Shown here piece after piece: positions 44,139 to 52,903 of a stretch of 64,000 nt of DNA. Each line of letters begins with the position of its first letter. Position 1 is the first letter of the stretch. The notes under the pieces are model-generated. The model was given only the letters and a program-made list of their open reading frames with translations, was not told where the DNA came from and did no database searches. The translations under genes were made by a program, and so were the position numbers. Source of the stretch: Nereida sp024640765 (GTDB lineage Bacteria > Pseudomonadota > Alphaproteobacteria > Rhodobacterales > Rhodobacteraceae); NCBI GenBank assembly GCA_024640765.1, contig JAHEEK010000001.1, positions 62,001 to 126,000 of the forward strand, given 5' to 3'.

Positions 44139-44891
44139 ATGCAACGTCCAGTAATTGGGGTTATCGGTAACTCGTATCTGATCAATGATCAGTATCCTGC
44201 CCATGCGGCGGGCACGATGAATTGCGAAGCTGTTGCCCGTGTATCCGGTGGCTTGCCCTTGATTGTGCCGTCTGACCCGGATCACGTCACTGTCGATGAC
44301 CTGATGGCGACCTGTGATGGCTTTGTGTTCACCGGTGGGCGGCCCAATGTGCACCCCGAAGAATATGGCGAGTCGGAAACACCTGCCCATGGCACTTTTG
44401 ACAGATGTCGTGACCGGATTGCTCTGCCGCTTATTCGGGCCTGTGTTGAAGCGGCCCTGCCGATCTTGGGGATTTGTCGTGGGTTTCAGGAAGTAAATGT
44501 GGCTATGGGCGGCACACTTCATCCTGAGATCCGCGATCTGGAGGGGCGCGATAACCACCGAATGCCGCCTGATGGTTCTCTTGAAGAAAAGTTCGCGATT
44601 CGCCACGAAGTGACGTTCACGGAAGGTGGTCCGTTTGCAAAGCTGATGGGCCGTGCCAAGGTCATGACTAATTCGTTGCACGGGCAGGGGATCAAAACCG
44701 CGGGTGACAGGATTGTAGTTGATGGTTGGGCGCCTGATGGAACGCCAGAGGCCACTTATATCAAAGATGCCAAGGGCTTTACGTTGTCAGTGCAGTGGCA
44801 TCCGGAATATCAGGCGGACAAAGACGCAGTTTCGCGGCCCTTATTTGCGGCATTTGGGGATGCGGCACGCGCATACCGCGCAGAGCGTTAG
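44139..44891 (+). CDS. Gamma-glutamyl-gamma-aminobutyrate hydrolase family protein (peptidase C26)
   Basis: 250 residues from the ATG at 44139 (GAGAGGG upstream); a longer frame from 44067 is not conserved. It is a class I glutamine amidotransferase-like hydrolase with the catalytic triad visible: Cys113 in GICRGFQEVN, His221 and Glu223 in QWHPEYQ. The N-terminus IGVIGNSYLINDQYP is typical of PuuD-like enzymes. Possible substrates are gamma-glutamyl-GABA (putrescine breakdown) or other gamma-glutamyl compounds. No puu pathway genes are adjacent, so the substrate stays open. Confidence 0.85.
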   Translation: MQRPVIGVIGNSYLINDQYPAHAAGTMNCEAVARVSGGLPLIVPSDPDHVTVDDLMATCDGFVFTGGRPNVHPEEYGESETPAHGTFDRCRDRIALPLIRACVEAALPILGICRGFQEVNVAMGGTLHPEIRDLEGRDNHRMPPDGSLEEKFAIRHEVTFTEGGPFAKLMGRAKVMTNSLHGQGIKTAGDRIVVDGWAPDGTPEATYIKDAKGFTLSVQWHPEYQADKDAVSRPLFAAFGDAARAYRAER

Positions 44892-44894
44892 GAA

Positions 44895-45344
44895 TTAACG
44901 GCTTAACTCCATCACAAAATTGGTCATCCACGCCCCACGCTTTTCGACCCGTTGCGGGGTAATTTCTCGCCAGCCGTGGTGTAAAAAGAATGGCCGCGAT
45001 AGGTGGCTGGCCTCTGTATGAAGTGGGCCTTTTGTTTGGAGTAAGGCGCTTTGGTAAAGCGTTGTGGCCACACCTTGGCGGTGATGGTCGGGCGCTACAA
45101 AGAGCAAATCCAGATAGCCGTCCTGTAATACCGTGATGAAACCAACGATCTGGTCCGTAATTGCCATTAGTGCGCACGGGGCCTAAAGGGCGTGTGCGAA
45201 CCCCACAGGCATTTCTCTGAATGGTGCCCAAGCGTTCCGTTGAGGCGCAGAATAAGCAGGCTGCGCACCGTCGTGAATGGCGCGGTAAAACACGTCGTAA
45301 CACCCTGCAGCGTCAGAATCTTCGATATTTTTGATCTTAATCAC
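44895..45344 (-). pseudogene. GNAT acetyltransferase interrupted by an in-frame TAG
   Basis: Read from a GTG at 45344, the frame gives VIKIKNIEDSDAAGCYDVFYRA and continues to MPVGFAHAL, then a TAG at 45183-45185, then APCALMAITDQIVGFITVL and the acetyl-CoA loop VAPDHHRQGVATTLY. Both halves are one GNAT domain in one frame, so a single CAG- or similar to TAG change has cut it. An ATG at 45167 could restart the C-terminal 90 residues, but that would lack the first strand and helix pair. Substrate unknown. Convergent with the hydrolase gene, 3 bases apart. Confidence 0.75.
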
Positions 45345-45427
45345 GGTGTCTTTCAGAAAGATCTCAGTAGGCTAAATCGTACGGAACTTGGGCCATAGAG
45401 GTATAACAAATAGGCGCTGGTGCACTA

Positions 45428-45498
45428 ATTTGGCACACCGCAGCACTGTTAGCGCGCACATCCCTTGCGCAATATTATGTCAATGGGTAGTGCCAAAT
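45428..45498. promoter_or_regulatory. Spaced inverted repeat upstream of pntA
   Basis: ATTTGGCAC (45428-45436) and GTGCCAAAT (45490-45498) form a perfect 9-base inverted repeat with a 53-base spacer, in the 208 gene-free bases between the acetyltransferase pseudogene and pntA. It could be two half-sites for a regulator, or chance. The downstream arm is 54 bases before the pntA ATG. Confidence 0.35.
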
Positions 45499-45552
45499 GG
45501 ACCCAGCGTATTAGGTTAGGGTCATAAATCTTACTGAAGGGAAACGCACCAG

Positions 45553-47127
45553 ATGATAATTGGCGCACCAAAAGAAACTTTTGAGGGCGAAGCCCGGGTC
45601 GCAATGACGCCCGATAGCGCGCTCCAGTTGCAGAAACTTGGGCATTCGTGCGTGATCGAGACGGGGGCCGGCGCAGCTGCGGGGTTCTCTGACGACGCGT
45701 ATGCGACTGCAGGTGTCGAGGTGGTGAAAACCGCAGCGGCGCTGTGGAAAGCTGCCGACGTGATCGTCAAGGTACGTCCGCCCTCGGATACAGAAGCCAA
45801 ACGATTGAGCGTGGAAAAAACGCTGATCTCGTTCTTCTATCCGGCAGCAAACGAAAAGCTGATGAAAAGCCTGGCCAAGAAAGGCTCAAGCGTCATCGCA
45901 ATGGATATGGTGCCCCGCATCAGCCGTGCGCAGAAAATGGACGCGCTCAGCTCAATGGCCAATATCGCGGGCTACCGCGCCGTTATTGAAGCGGGTAATA
46001 ACTTTGGCCGCTTTTTCACAGGTCAGGTCACGGCTGCCGGTAAAGTGCCGCCCGCAAAAGTCTTGGTTGTGGGCGCAGGTGTTGCAGGTTTGGCCGCGAT
46101 CGGGACTTCCACTTCGCTTGGTGCCATTACTTACGCGTTCGACGTGCGCCCCGAAGTGGCAGAGCAGATCGAGAGCATGGGCGCCGAGTTTGTCTTCCTT
46201 GAATTCGACGATAGCGAACTGCCCGACGGCGCTGAAACAGGTGGTTACGCGCCGCCCTCATCGCCTGAGTTCCAAGCAAAGCAGCTTGAAAAATTCCGCG
46301 AGATCGCTCCTGATATCGACATCGTTATTACGACTGCTTTGATCCCCAACCGTGCGGCGCCGCTTCTGTGGACCAAAGACATGGTTGAGATGATGAAGCC
46401 CGGGTCTGTTATTGTTGACTTGGCGGCAGAGAAGGGCGGCAACTGTGAGTTGACCGTCATGGACGAGAAAATCGTTTCGGATAACGGCGTAACCATCATT
46501 GGCTATACGGATTTCCCAAGCCAAATGGCTGCTCAATCTTCGACGCTTTATTCAACGAACATTCGCCACATGCTGGCTGATCTCACTCCTGAAAAAGACG
46601 GTGTGATTGTTCACGATATGGACGACGATGTGATCCGTGGCGCAACTGTTGCACACGCAAGTGAGGTCACGTTCCCGCCACCCCCACCAAAAGTGGCCGC
46701 GATTGCGGTTCAAAAGAAAGAGCCGATCAAAGAGCTGACTGCGGACGAAAAACACGCGCTTGAGACTGAAGCGTTCAAAAAACAAACCAAAACCCAAGTT
46801 GGCCTTTTGGCTGCGGGTGGTGCTTTGCTGTTGGCGATTGGTCTTGTCGCGCCAGCCAGCTTTATGCAGCACTTCATTGTGTTTGTGCTTTCGGTCTTTG
46901 TTGGTTTCCAAGTGATCTGGAATGTATCGCACTCGCTTCACACGCCGCTTATGGCGGTGACCAATGCGATTTCGTCCATCATTATCTTGGGCGCTTTGAC
47001 GCAAATCGGATCGACGTCTGGCATCGTTGTGGTGCTTGGTGCGCTGGCGGTCTTTATGACTGGTATCAATATCTTTGGCGGGTTCCTCGTCACACGGCGC
47101 ATGCTTGCCATGTTCCAGAAATCTTAA
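45553..47127 (+). CDS. pntA: Proton-translocating NAD(P) transhydrogenase alpha subunit PntA
   Basis: 524 residues. The N-terminal NAD(H)-binding domain (about 1-380) has the alanine-dehydrogenase-like start IIGAPKETFEGEARVAMTP, VVGAGVAGLAAIGTSTSLGA as the nucleotide loop, and the RAAPLLWTKDMVEMMKPGSV block. A hinge rich in Pro/Lys (about 375-395) leads to four membrane helices in the last 110 residues. This is the single-chain E. coli-type alpha subunit, not the split form of Rhodospirillum. It couples hydride transfer between NADH and NADP+ to proton flow. pntB follows after 13 bases. Confidence 0.95.
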   Translation: MIIGAPKETFEGEARVAMTPDSALQLQKLGHSCVIETGAGAAAGFSDDAYATAGVEVVKTAAALWKAADVIVKVRPPSDTEAKRLSVEKTLISFFYPAANEKLMKSLAKKGSSVIAMDMVPRISRAQKMDALSSMANIAGYRAVIEAGNNFGRFFTGQVTAAGKVPPAKVLVVGAGVAGLAAIGTSTSLGAITYAFDVRPEVAEQIESMGAEFVFLEFDDSELPDGAETGGYAPPSSPEFQAKQLEKFREIAPDIDIVITTALIPNRAAPLLWTKDMVEMMKPGSVIVDLAAEKGGNCELTVMDEKIVSDNGVTIIGYTDFPSQMAAQSSTLYSTNIRHMLADLTPEKDGVIVHDMDDDVIRGATVAHASEVTFPPPPPKVAAIAVQKKEPIKELTADEKHALETEAFKKQTKTQVGLLAAGGALLLAIGLVAPASFMQHFIVFVLSVFVGFQVIWNVSHSLHTPLMAVTNAISSIIILGALTQIGSTSGIVVVLGALAVFMTGINIFGGFLVTRRMLAMFQKS

Positions 47128-47140
47128 GAGGGTTAGAGAC

Positions 47141-48574
47141 ATGGAATATGGTTTCACAACAGCGGCATACGTCGTCGCGGCCGTTTTGTTCATCCTCAGC
47201 CTTGGGGGATTATCGGGTCAAGAAAGCGCCAAGCGCGCGGTATGGTATGGCATTGTCGGGATGGCGCTTGCGGTCTTTGCAACGCTCATCGGGCCGGGTT
47301 CAGGCTACTGGGCGCTGTCGATCATTTTGATCGCAGCAGGTGGCGCGATTGGCTATCAACTCGCAACCAAAGTGCAAATGACACAGATGCCAGAATTGGT
47401 TGCTGCGATGCACAGCCTTGTTGGTCTGGCTGCGGTGTTCGTGGGCTTTAACGCCGATATTGAGCTGACCCGCGTCTTGGCAATGGATGACACCGCCAAA
47501 AAAGGCCTTGAGGGTTTTGTGGCGCTTTTGGCCAAAAAGTCATCTGTCGAGGTCTCAATCTTACGTGTTGAGTTGGTCTTGGGCATCTTCATTGGTGCGG
47601 TGACGTTCACTGGCTCGGTCATTGCTTACGGCAAGCTTGCGGGGCGGGTGGATACATCCGCGACCAAATTGCCCGGTGGTCACATGTTGAATGCGGGTGC
47701 TGCGGCGCTGTCTGTGCTGTTCGCGATCATGTATTTCAACGGTGGCGGCATGTTCATGTTGGTGCTGGTGACGCTGCTGGCGCTCTTCATCGGCTATCAC
47801 CTGATCATGGGCATTGGCGGCGCTGATATGCCGGTCGTTGTTTCAATGCTTAATTCCTATTCAGGTTGGGCAGCTGCGGCGATTGGTTTCTCGCTTGGCA
47901 ATGACCTTCTGATCGTTGTGGGTGCGCTTGTTGGCTCGTCTGGTGCGATCTTGTCTTACATCATGTGCAAAGCGATGAACCGTAGCTTTATCTCGGTCAT
48001 TTTGGGCGGCTTTGGTGGCCCAGCAGGTGAGCAGATGGCAGTCGAAGGTGAGCAAATTGCCATTGAGGCCGACGGTGTAGCGGCTGCGTTGAACGACGCA
48101 GACAGTATTGTGATCATCCCGGGCTACGGCATGGCGGTGGCGCAGGCCCAACAAACGGTCAGCGAGTTGGTGCGTAAGCTGCGCGCCAAAGGCAAAAACG
48201 TTCGCTTTGCGATCCACCCTGTGGCGGGCCGTCTGCCCGGTCACATGAATGTGCTCTTGGCTGAAGCCAAAGTGCCCTACGACATCGTTTTGGAAATGGA
48301 TGAAATCAACGATGATTTCCCCGAAACAGATGTTGCGATCGTGATCGGCTCAAACGATATCGTCAATCCGGCGGCGCAAGATGACCCCAACAGCCCAATC
48401 GCTGGCATGCCTGTGTTGGAATGCTGGAAAGCCAAACAAGTGTTTGTCAGCAAGCGCGGGCAGGGCACTGGTTATTCGGGTATCGAAAATCCGCTCTTCT
48501 TCAAAGAAAACACACGGATGTTCTACGGTGACGCCAAGCAATCCTTGGATAAACTGTTGCCAATGATCGACTGA
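47141..48574 (+). CDS. pntB: Proton-translocating NAD(P) transhydrogenase beta subunit PntB
   Basis: 477 residues from the ATG at 47141; an upstream in-frame ATG at 47075 lies inside pntA. About nine membrane helices (1-260) precede the NADP(H)-binding domain with IIPGYGMAVAQAQ, FAIHPVAGRLPGHMNVLLAEA, DVAIVIGSNDIVNPAA and VSKRGQGTGYSGIENPLF, all standard for PntB. It pairs with PntA in the membrane enzyme that supplies NADPH. Confidence 0.96.
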   Translation: MEYGFTTAAYVVAAVLFILSLGGLSGQESAKRAVWYGIVGMALAVFATLIGPGSGYWALSIILIAAGGAIGYQLATKVQMTQMPELVAAMHSLVGLAAVFVGFNADIELTRVLAMDDTAKKGLEGFVALLAKKSSVEVSILRVELVLGIFIGAVTFTGSVIAYGKLAGRVDTSATKLPGGHMLNAGAAALSVLFAIMYFNGGGMFMLVLVTLLALFIGYHLIMGIGGADMPVVVSMLNSYSGWAAAAIGFSLGNDLLIVVGALVGSSGAILSYIMCKAMNRSFISVILGGFGGPAGEQMAVEGEQIAIEADGVAAALNDADSIVIIPGYGMAVAQAQQTVSELVRKLRAKGKNVRFAIHPVAGRLPGHMNVLLAEAKVPYDIVLEMDEINDDFPETDVAIVIGSNDIVNPAAQDDPNSPIAGMPVLECWKAKQVFVSKRGQGTGYSGIENPLFFKENTRMFYGDAKQSLDKLLPMID

Positions 48575-48596
48575 TCTTTGAATGATTTGAATTGAT

Positions 48597-48632
48597 AAAA
48601 GCCGCGCTCCGCCATTAGGAGCGCGGCTTTTT
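48597..48632 (+). terminator. Rho-independent terminator after pntB
   Basis: Perfect 10-base stem GCCGCGCTCC (48601-48610) and GGAGCGCGGC (48618-48627), 7-base loop, five T after it. Four A before the stem can extend the pairing with the T run. It lies 26 bases after pntB and should end the pntAB transcript. Confidence 0.93.
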
Positions 48633-48778
48633 CTTTGCCCATGGGCGGCCACAAAACTTTCCGATAGGCCAAAGTGCATACATTCGTAGACTGAGTTTGT
48701 TGAAAATAAAGGGGTTTTTCTGTTTGCGAACAGGCCCAACCCTCCTACGTTGAGTGTCAACTAACTAGGATAGACCCA

Positions 48779-50059
48779 ATGGCCCCGATCACCGACCACC
48801 AATTGCGCTATGATTTGGCCAATGAACTTCACGCGCGCCCTTTTCCATCGCTTGATGCGCCGTGCACGGCTGTGTTTCTGGCGATCAAGCAGCCGGCCAG
48901 TGCTGTTGCGCGGGACCGAAGTGCCGACAGGGCACATCTTGTGGATTTGCTTGATCGGTTCGGTGCAGCACACCCGCCCCCCGATGCGACGCATTTTTAC
49001 GGCCAGATTGGTCGCTTCACGCTAAAGTGGGAACAGCATACGGAATTTGTGACCTACACGGTTTTTGAGGAAAGTGACCGCGGCAATGCGTTTGATCCTG
49101 TTGCATTCGATGTGTTTCCCAATGATTGGCTGGATGCAGCCCCCGGTGTGCGGCTGACTTCGGCCCTCTTTCACATAGCACCTCGTCCTGCTGATAATGT
49201 TGTAGTCAAAAACCTGCAGGATTGGTTTGTTCCCGAAAGCCTTGCGGTCAGCCGTGTGCTTGATGACGCGGCAATTATTGCGGGTGATTTCCGGATCGAT
49301 CCTGCGGGACATATGCGGTTCGCGATATTTGCCGATGATGACACAGGCAGCCGCCGAATTGGCCGTGTTGTGCAACGCCTGTGCGAAATTGAGATGTATA
49401 AGTCGGCTTCCATGCTGGGGTTGGCGCGGGTCAAACAGTTGGGCGCACGTATGGGCGCTTTGGAGGCGGATCTGTCCTCGATGGTGGGTGCGATGACCGA
49501 TGCGAATGTGGACGCGGACACCACATTGCAGCAGCTTTTGACGATTTCAGCAGAGCTGGAAAACATGATCGCTAAGTCAACATTTCGCTTCGGTGCAACC
49601 GGCGCTTACGAGGCAATCGTAAACCAACGCATTGATGTGCTACGTGAAGAACGCTTTAGCGGCCGTCAAACATTTGCGGAGTTCATGATGCGCCGCTTTG
49701 ACCCTGCGATGCGCACGGTCAAATCCACCGAAGCGCGCCTTCAAGCAATGGCGGGACGTGCAGTGCGCGCAGCCGAGTTGTTGCGCACACGGGTTGACGT
49801 GGAACGCAGCGCGCAGAACCAGACGCTTTTGGCCAGCATGGACAAGCGTGCCGACTTGCAGCTGCGTCTACAAAAAACCGTTGAGGGCCTATCTGTGGTG
49901 GCGATCAGCTATTACGCGGTTAACCTTGCACTCTATGTGTTGGGACCTGCGGGAAAATCGTTGGACCTGTCAAAAGTCACACTGGCTGCGGTAACAACAC
50001 CGGTCGTTATCTTGTTGGTGTGGTGGCTTGTCCGCCGTATCCGCCAATCGATGGACTAA
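48779..50059 (+). CDS. DUF3422 family membrane protein
   Basis: 426 residues. The N-terminus RYDLANELHARPFPSL is the family signature, followed by THFYGQIGRFTLKWEQHTEFVTYT. The middle is helical, with likely coiled coil (about 210-360), and the C-terminus has two hydrophobic helices (VVAISYYAVNLALYVL and a VILLVWWLVRRI end). This layout, a cytoplasmic body on a C-terminal membrane hairpin, is typical of DUF3422. Function unknown. It stands alone after the pntB terminator, so it has its own promoter in the 146 bases before it. Confidence 0.9.
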   Translation: MAPITDHQLRYDLANELHARPFPSLDAPCTAVFLAIKQPASAVARDRSADRAHLVDLLDRFGAAHPPPDATHFYGQIGRFTLKWEQHTEFVTYTVFEESDRGNAFDPVAFDVFPNDWLDAAPGVRLTSALFHIAPRPADNVVVKNLQDWFVPESLAVSRVLDDAAIIAGDFRIDPAGHMRFAIFADDDTGSRRIGRVVQRLCEIEMYKSASMLGLARVKQLGARMGALEADLSSMVGAMTDANVDADTTLQQLLTISAELENMIAKSTFRFGATGAYEAIVNQRIDVLREERFSGRQTFAEFMMRRFDPAMRTVKSTEARLQAMAGRAVRAAELLRTRVDVERSAQNQTLLASMDKRADLQLRLQKTVEGLSVVAISYYAVNLALYVLGPAGKSLDLSKVTLAAVTTPVVILLVWWLVRRIRQSMD

Positions 50060-50145
50060 ACTGGCAGGTGCCACCATCTGGACTATCTGACAGGCTCCTG
50101 ATTAGGTCGCAGTGCGCACTTTCATTATTGATCGAGATTTAGCCG

Positions 50146-51309
50146 ATGCCCATCACAAACCGCTTTGCCGACATGTTGCCTGAGATCACTGAATGGCGCC
50201 ATGATTTTCACGCCCATCCCGAGCTATTGTTCGACACCCATCGAACAAGCGGCATTGTGGCTGAGAAACTGCGTGCGTTTGGCTGTGATGAAGTTGTCGA
50301 AGGTTTGGGTCGTACCGGTGTTGTTGGTGTGATCAAGGGTAAGATTGATACAGATGGTCGCGTTGTTGGCCTGCGCGCAGATATGGATGCACTTCCGATT
50401 TTTGAGGCCACAGGCCTTGCGTATGCCAGCAAAGCCGAGGGCAAGATGCACGCTTGTGGTCACGATGGCCATACGTCGATGCTGCTTGGTGCGGCGAAAT
50501 ATCTGACTGAAACACGGGCCTTCAATGGCACTGTGGTTGTGATCTTTCAGCCCGCAGAAGAAGGTGGCGGTGGCGGCCGTGAAATGGTGAATGACGGCTT
50601 GATGGAACGGTTTGGCATTCAAGAGGTCTACGGAATGCACAATTGGCCCGGTGTGCCCGTTGGTACATTTGCAATCCGTTCTGGGCCGTTTTTTGCAGCT
50701 GCGGACAACTGGACGATCACCGTCAAGGGACATGGTGGGCACGCGGCCAAACCTCATGAAACAGTCGATCCCACAGTGACGGCCAGCCATATGGTGATAG
50801 CGCTTCAAAGCATCGCCAGCCGAAATGTCGATCCGACCAAACAAGTAGTGGTATCGGTGACTAGCTTTGAAACTGAGAGCAAAGCCCATAATGTCATTCC
50901 GTCAACAGTGACCTTAAAAGGGACTGCCCGTACGCTTGACGAGGACGTTCGAGATTTAGCTGAGCGCCGTTTGAGTGAGATTGCCAACGGCACTGCCGAG
51001 ATGATGGGCGCCACCGCCGAGGTCGACTACCTGCGTAATTATCCAGTGATGGTAAACGCCGAAGCTGAAACAGAATATGCCGCTGCTGCTGCGCGCGCCG
51101 TAAGCGGTGCGTGTGATGAAGCGCCGCTTATTATGGGGGGCGAGGATTTTGCGTTTTTGTCCAATGCCCGCCCCGGTGCGTATATTTTGGTTGGCAACGG
51201 TGACACCGCGCCAGTGCACCACCCAGAATACAACTTTACCGATGACGCGATCCCTGCGGGCTGTTCATGGTGGGTGGAAATGGCCCAAAGCCGCATGCCA
51301 ATTGGCTAG
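50146..51309 (+). CDS. M20 family amidohydrolase (hippurate hydrolase-like)
   Basis: 387 residues. It begins with EITEWRHDFHAHPELLFDTHRTS, characteristic of the M20D amidohydrolases. Metal-binding motifs: HACGHDGHTSMLL (about 101-113), QPAEEGGGGGREM, HNWPGVP and, near the C-terminus, GGEDFAF. The dimerisation domain sits between, with VKGHGGHAAKPHETVDP. Likely splits N-acyl amino acids or similar amides; the exact substrate cannot be read off. Its stop is 3 bases from the convergent moaA stop. Confidence 0.92.
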   Translation: MPITNRFADMLPEITEWRHDFHAHPELLFDTHRTSGIVAEKLRAFGCDEVVEGLGRTGVVGVIKGKIDTDGRVVGLRADMDALPIFEATGLAYASKAEGKMHACGHDGHTSMLLGAAKYLTETRAFNGTVVVIFQPAEEGGGGGREMVNDGLMERFGIQEVYGMHNWPGVPVGTFAIRSGPFFAAADNWTITVKGHGGHAAKPHETVDPTVTASHMVIALQSIASRNVDPTKQVVVSVTSFETESKAHNVIPSTVTLKGTARTLDEDVRDLAERRLSEIANGTAEMMGATAEVDYLRNYPVMVNAEAETEYAAAAARAVSGACDEAPLIMGGEDFAFLSNARPGAYILVGNGDTAPVHHPEYNFTDDAIPAGCSWWVEMAQSRMPIG

Positions 51310-51312
51310 ACC

Positions 51313-52317
51313 TTAGCCACCCGTATGTGACATGTGCCGCGCCACTTGGCCTTCGACGTTTTGTCTTGAGTAATCAAAATCGTGGCCTTTTGGCTTTAGG
51401 CCGATTGCCGCACGAATTGCGTCGTCTAGTTGTTCATTGCCTTCAGTAGCGCGCAACGGTGCGCGAAGGTCCGATTTTCCGTCTTGGCCCAAGCATGTGT
51501 AAATCTCGCCTGTGCATGTGATCCGCACACGGTTGCAGCTTTCACAAAAGTTATGGGACAGTGGGGTGATGAGGCCGATCTTTTGACCTGTCTCCTCAAC
51601 CCGAACATAGCGCGCTGGACCACCTGTTCTGTCGCTGAGGTCCGTTAGGGTGTATTGGGTTTCAAGCGTTTTGCGCAGTTCATTTAAGGACCAATATTGT
51701 CCGATCCGGTTCTCGTTACCGATGTCGCCCATTGGCATGACTTCGATCCACGTCAGGTCCATGTCGCGTTGCGCACAGAACTCAGCCAGCGTGAACAATT
51801 CATCCTCGTTGAACCCTTTTAGGGCAACGGCGTTCAGCTTGACCCGCAAGCCTGCTGCTTGTGCGGCATCTAATCCACGTAAAACTTGGGGTAGGCGGCC
51901 CCAGCGGGTTACTTCAGCAAACTTTGCTTCATCAAGCGTGTCGAGGCTTACGTTAATGCGACGCACACCTGCGGCGTAAAGCGCACCTGCATATTTCTCT
52001 AACTGGCTACCGTTGGTGGTCAGGGTCAGTTCATCCAGTGTGCCGTTTTCAAGGTGCCGGCCCATGGCGTTGAAGAATGTCATGATTTCGCGGCGCACAA
52101 GGGGCTCACCACCCGTGATCCTCAGCTTACGAACGCCCATCGCGATGAAGCGGCTGCACAAACGATCAAGCTCTTCGAGGGTCAACAGATCACGTTTGGG
52201 TAAAAACGTCATGTTTTCAGACATGCAATACACACAGCGAAAATCGCAGCGGTCAGTGACAGACAGGCGCAAGTAGGTGATCGCGCGCGCAAAAGGGTCA
52301 ATAAGAGGCATGTTCAT
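51313..52317 (-). CDS. moaA: GTP 3',8-cyclase MoaA (molybdenum cofactor synthesis)
   Basis: 334 residues from the ATG at 52317; an in-frame extension to 52350 is not conserved. Radical SAM enzyme for the first step of molybdopterin synthesis. The N-terminal cluster is CDFRCVYC (Cys24, 28, 31). The C-terminal cluster is formed by CESCNRVRITCTG, and the protein ends in the Gly-Gly pair needed for activity. RITGGEPLVRR is also present. No other moa gene is in the window. Divergent from the small lipoprotein gene by 105 bases. Confidence 0.95.
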   Translation of the reverse strand: MNMPLIDPFARAITYLRLSVTDRCDFRCVYCMSENMTFLPKRDLLTLEELDRLCSRFIAMGVRKLRITGGEPLVRREIMTFFNAMGRHLENGTLDELTLTTNGSQLEKYAGALYAAGVRRINVSLDTLDEAKFAEVTRWGRLPQVLRGLDAAQAAGLRVKLNAVALKGFNEDELFTLAEFCAQRDMDLTWIEVMPMGDIGNENRIGQYWSLNELRKTLETQYTLTDLSDRTGGPARYVRVEETGQKIGLITPLSHNFCESCNRVRITCTGEIYTCLGQDGKSDLRAPLRATEGNEQLDDAIRAAIGLKPKGHDFDYSRQNVEGQVARHMSHTGG

Positions 52318-52422
52318 GGGGCGAATGTAGGCAGCACGCTGATGCGCCACAAGTACAAAACCGGCGTTTTCCAGTCTATAAAACCGGTTGTTTGGTCTTC
52401 TGTCAGCACCTAAGCTTGGGTC

Positions 52423-52896
52423 ATGAGATGTTTTGTTATTGGTTTGAGTGTGCTTGCCCTGGTTGGTGGGTGTGATGTGCCTAATCTGGCCTCATTCCGC
52501 TCTGCCATTCAAGAGGCTGAAGCAGCGCAGGGTGGCGATACTAGCAATGCTGATGCGCCGACGGCCCCCAAAACTGCACGCACCGCTGAAGCTTTCGATA
52601 TAACAACGCCAGCGGAACGCGCGGCTGCGGTGCAGACAAACCCTCAGGCATCGACATTTCTAGGCGAGACCATTGCAAGCCTTGGCAATCCTGCTGATAC
52701 CGGCATTTGGCTTTTGACCCCGCTGGTCGACACAGTTCGGTCCGGCAGGGTGCAATACGGAGATACCTCGGTTGTGCTGGAGCTGCGCCCGATCAGGGGA
52801 GAACCAACAGGGGCGTCGCAACTATCCCTTTCCGCGATGCGGCTTTTGCAAGCCCCGCTAACTGAACTGGTTCGTATCGACGTTTTTGCGAGTTAG
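52423..52896 (+). CDS. Small predicted lipoprotein, family not recognised
   Basis: 157 residues with a short signal peptide and lipobox LVGGC, lipidated Cys17. The next residue is Asp, which in enterobacteria keeps lipoproteins in the inner membrane; whether that rule holds here is unknown. Residues about 35-70 are Ala/Thr-rich and look disordered. The C-terminal part (FLGETIASLGNPADTGIWLLTPLVD, then VLELRPIRGEPTGASQLSLSAMRLL) looks folded. I do not recognise the family. It resembles a D-galactarate dehydratase-type lipoprotein of Rhodobacterales in size only, so I make no functional claim. Confidence 0.8.
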   Translation: MRCFVIGLSVLALVGGCDVPNLASFRSAIQEAEAAQGGDTSNADAPTAPKTARTAEAFDITTPAERAAAVQTNPQASTFLGETIASLGNPADTGIWLLTPLVDTVRSGRVQYGDTSVVLELRPIRGEPTGASQLSLSAMRLLQAPLTELVRIDVFAS

Positions 52897-52903
52897 CTGC
52901 CCG

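Noticed and set aside
45431..45446. Sigma-54 promoter (TGGCAC...GC) before pntA
   Set aside because: The GG and GC elements are 9 bases apart, not 10, and the -12 element does not match TTGC.
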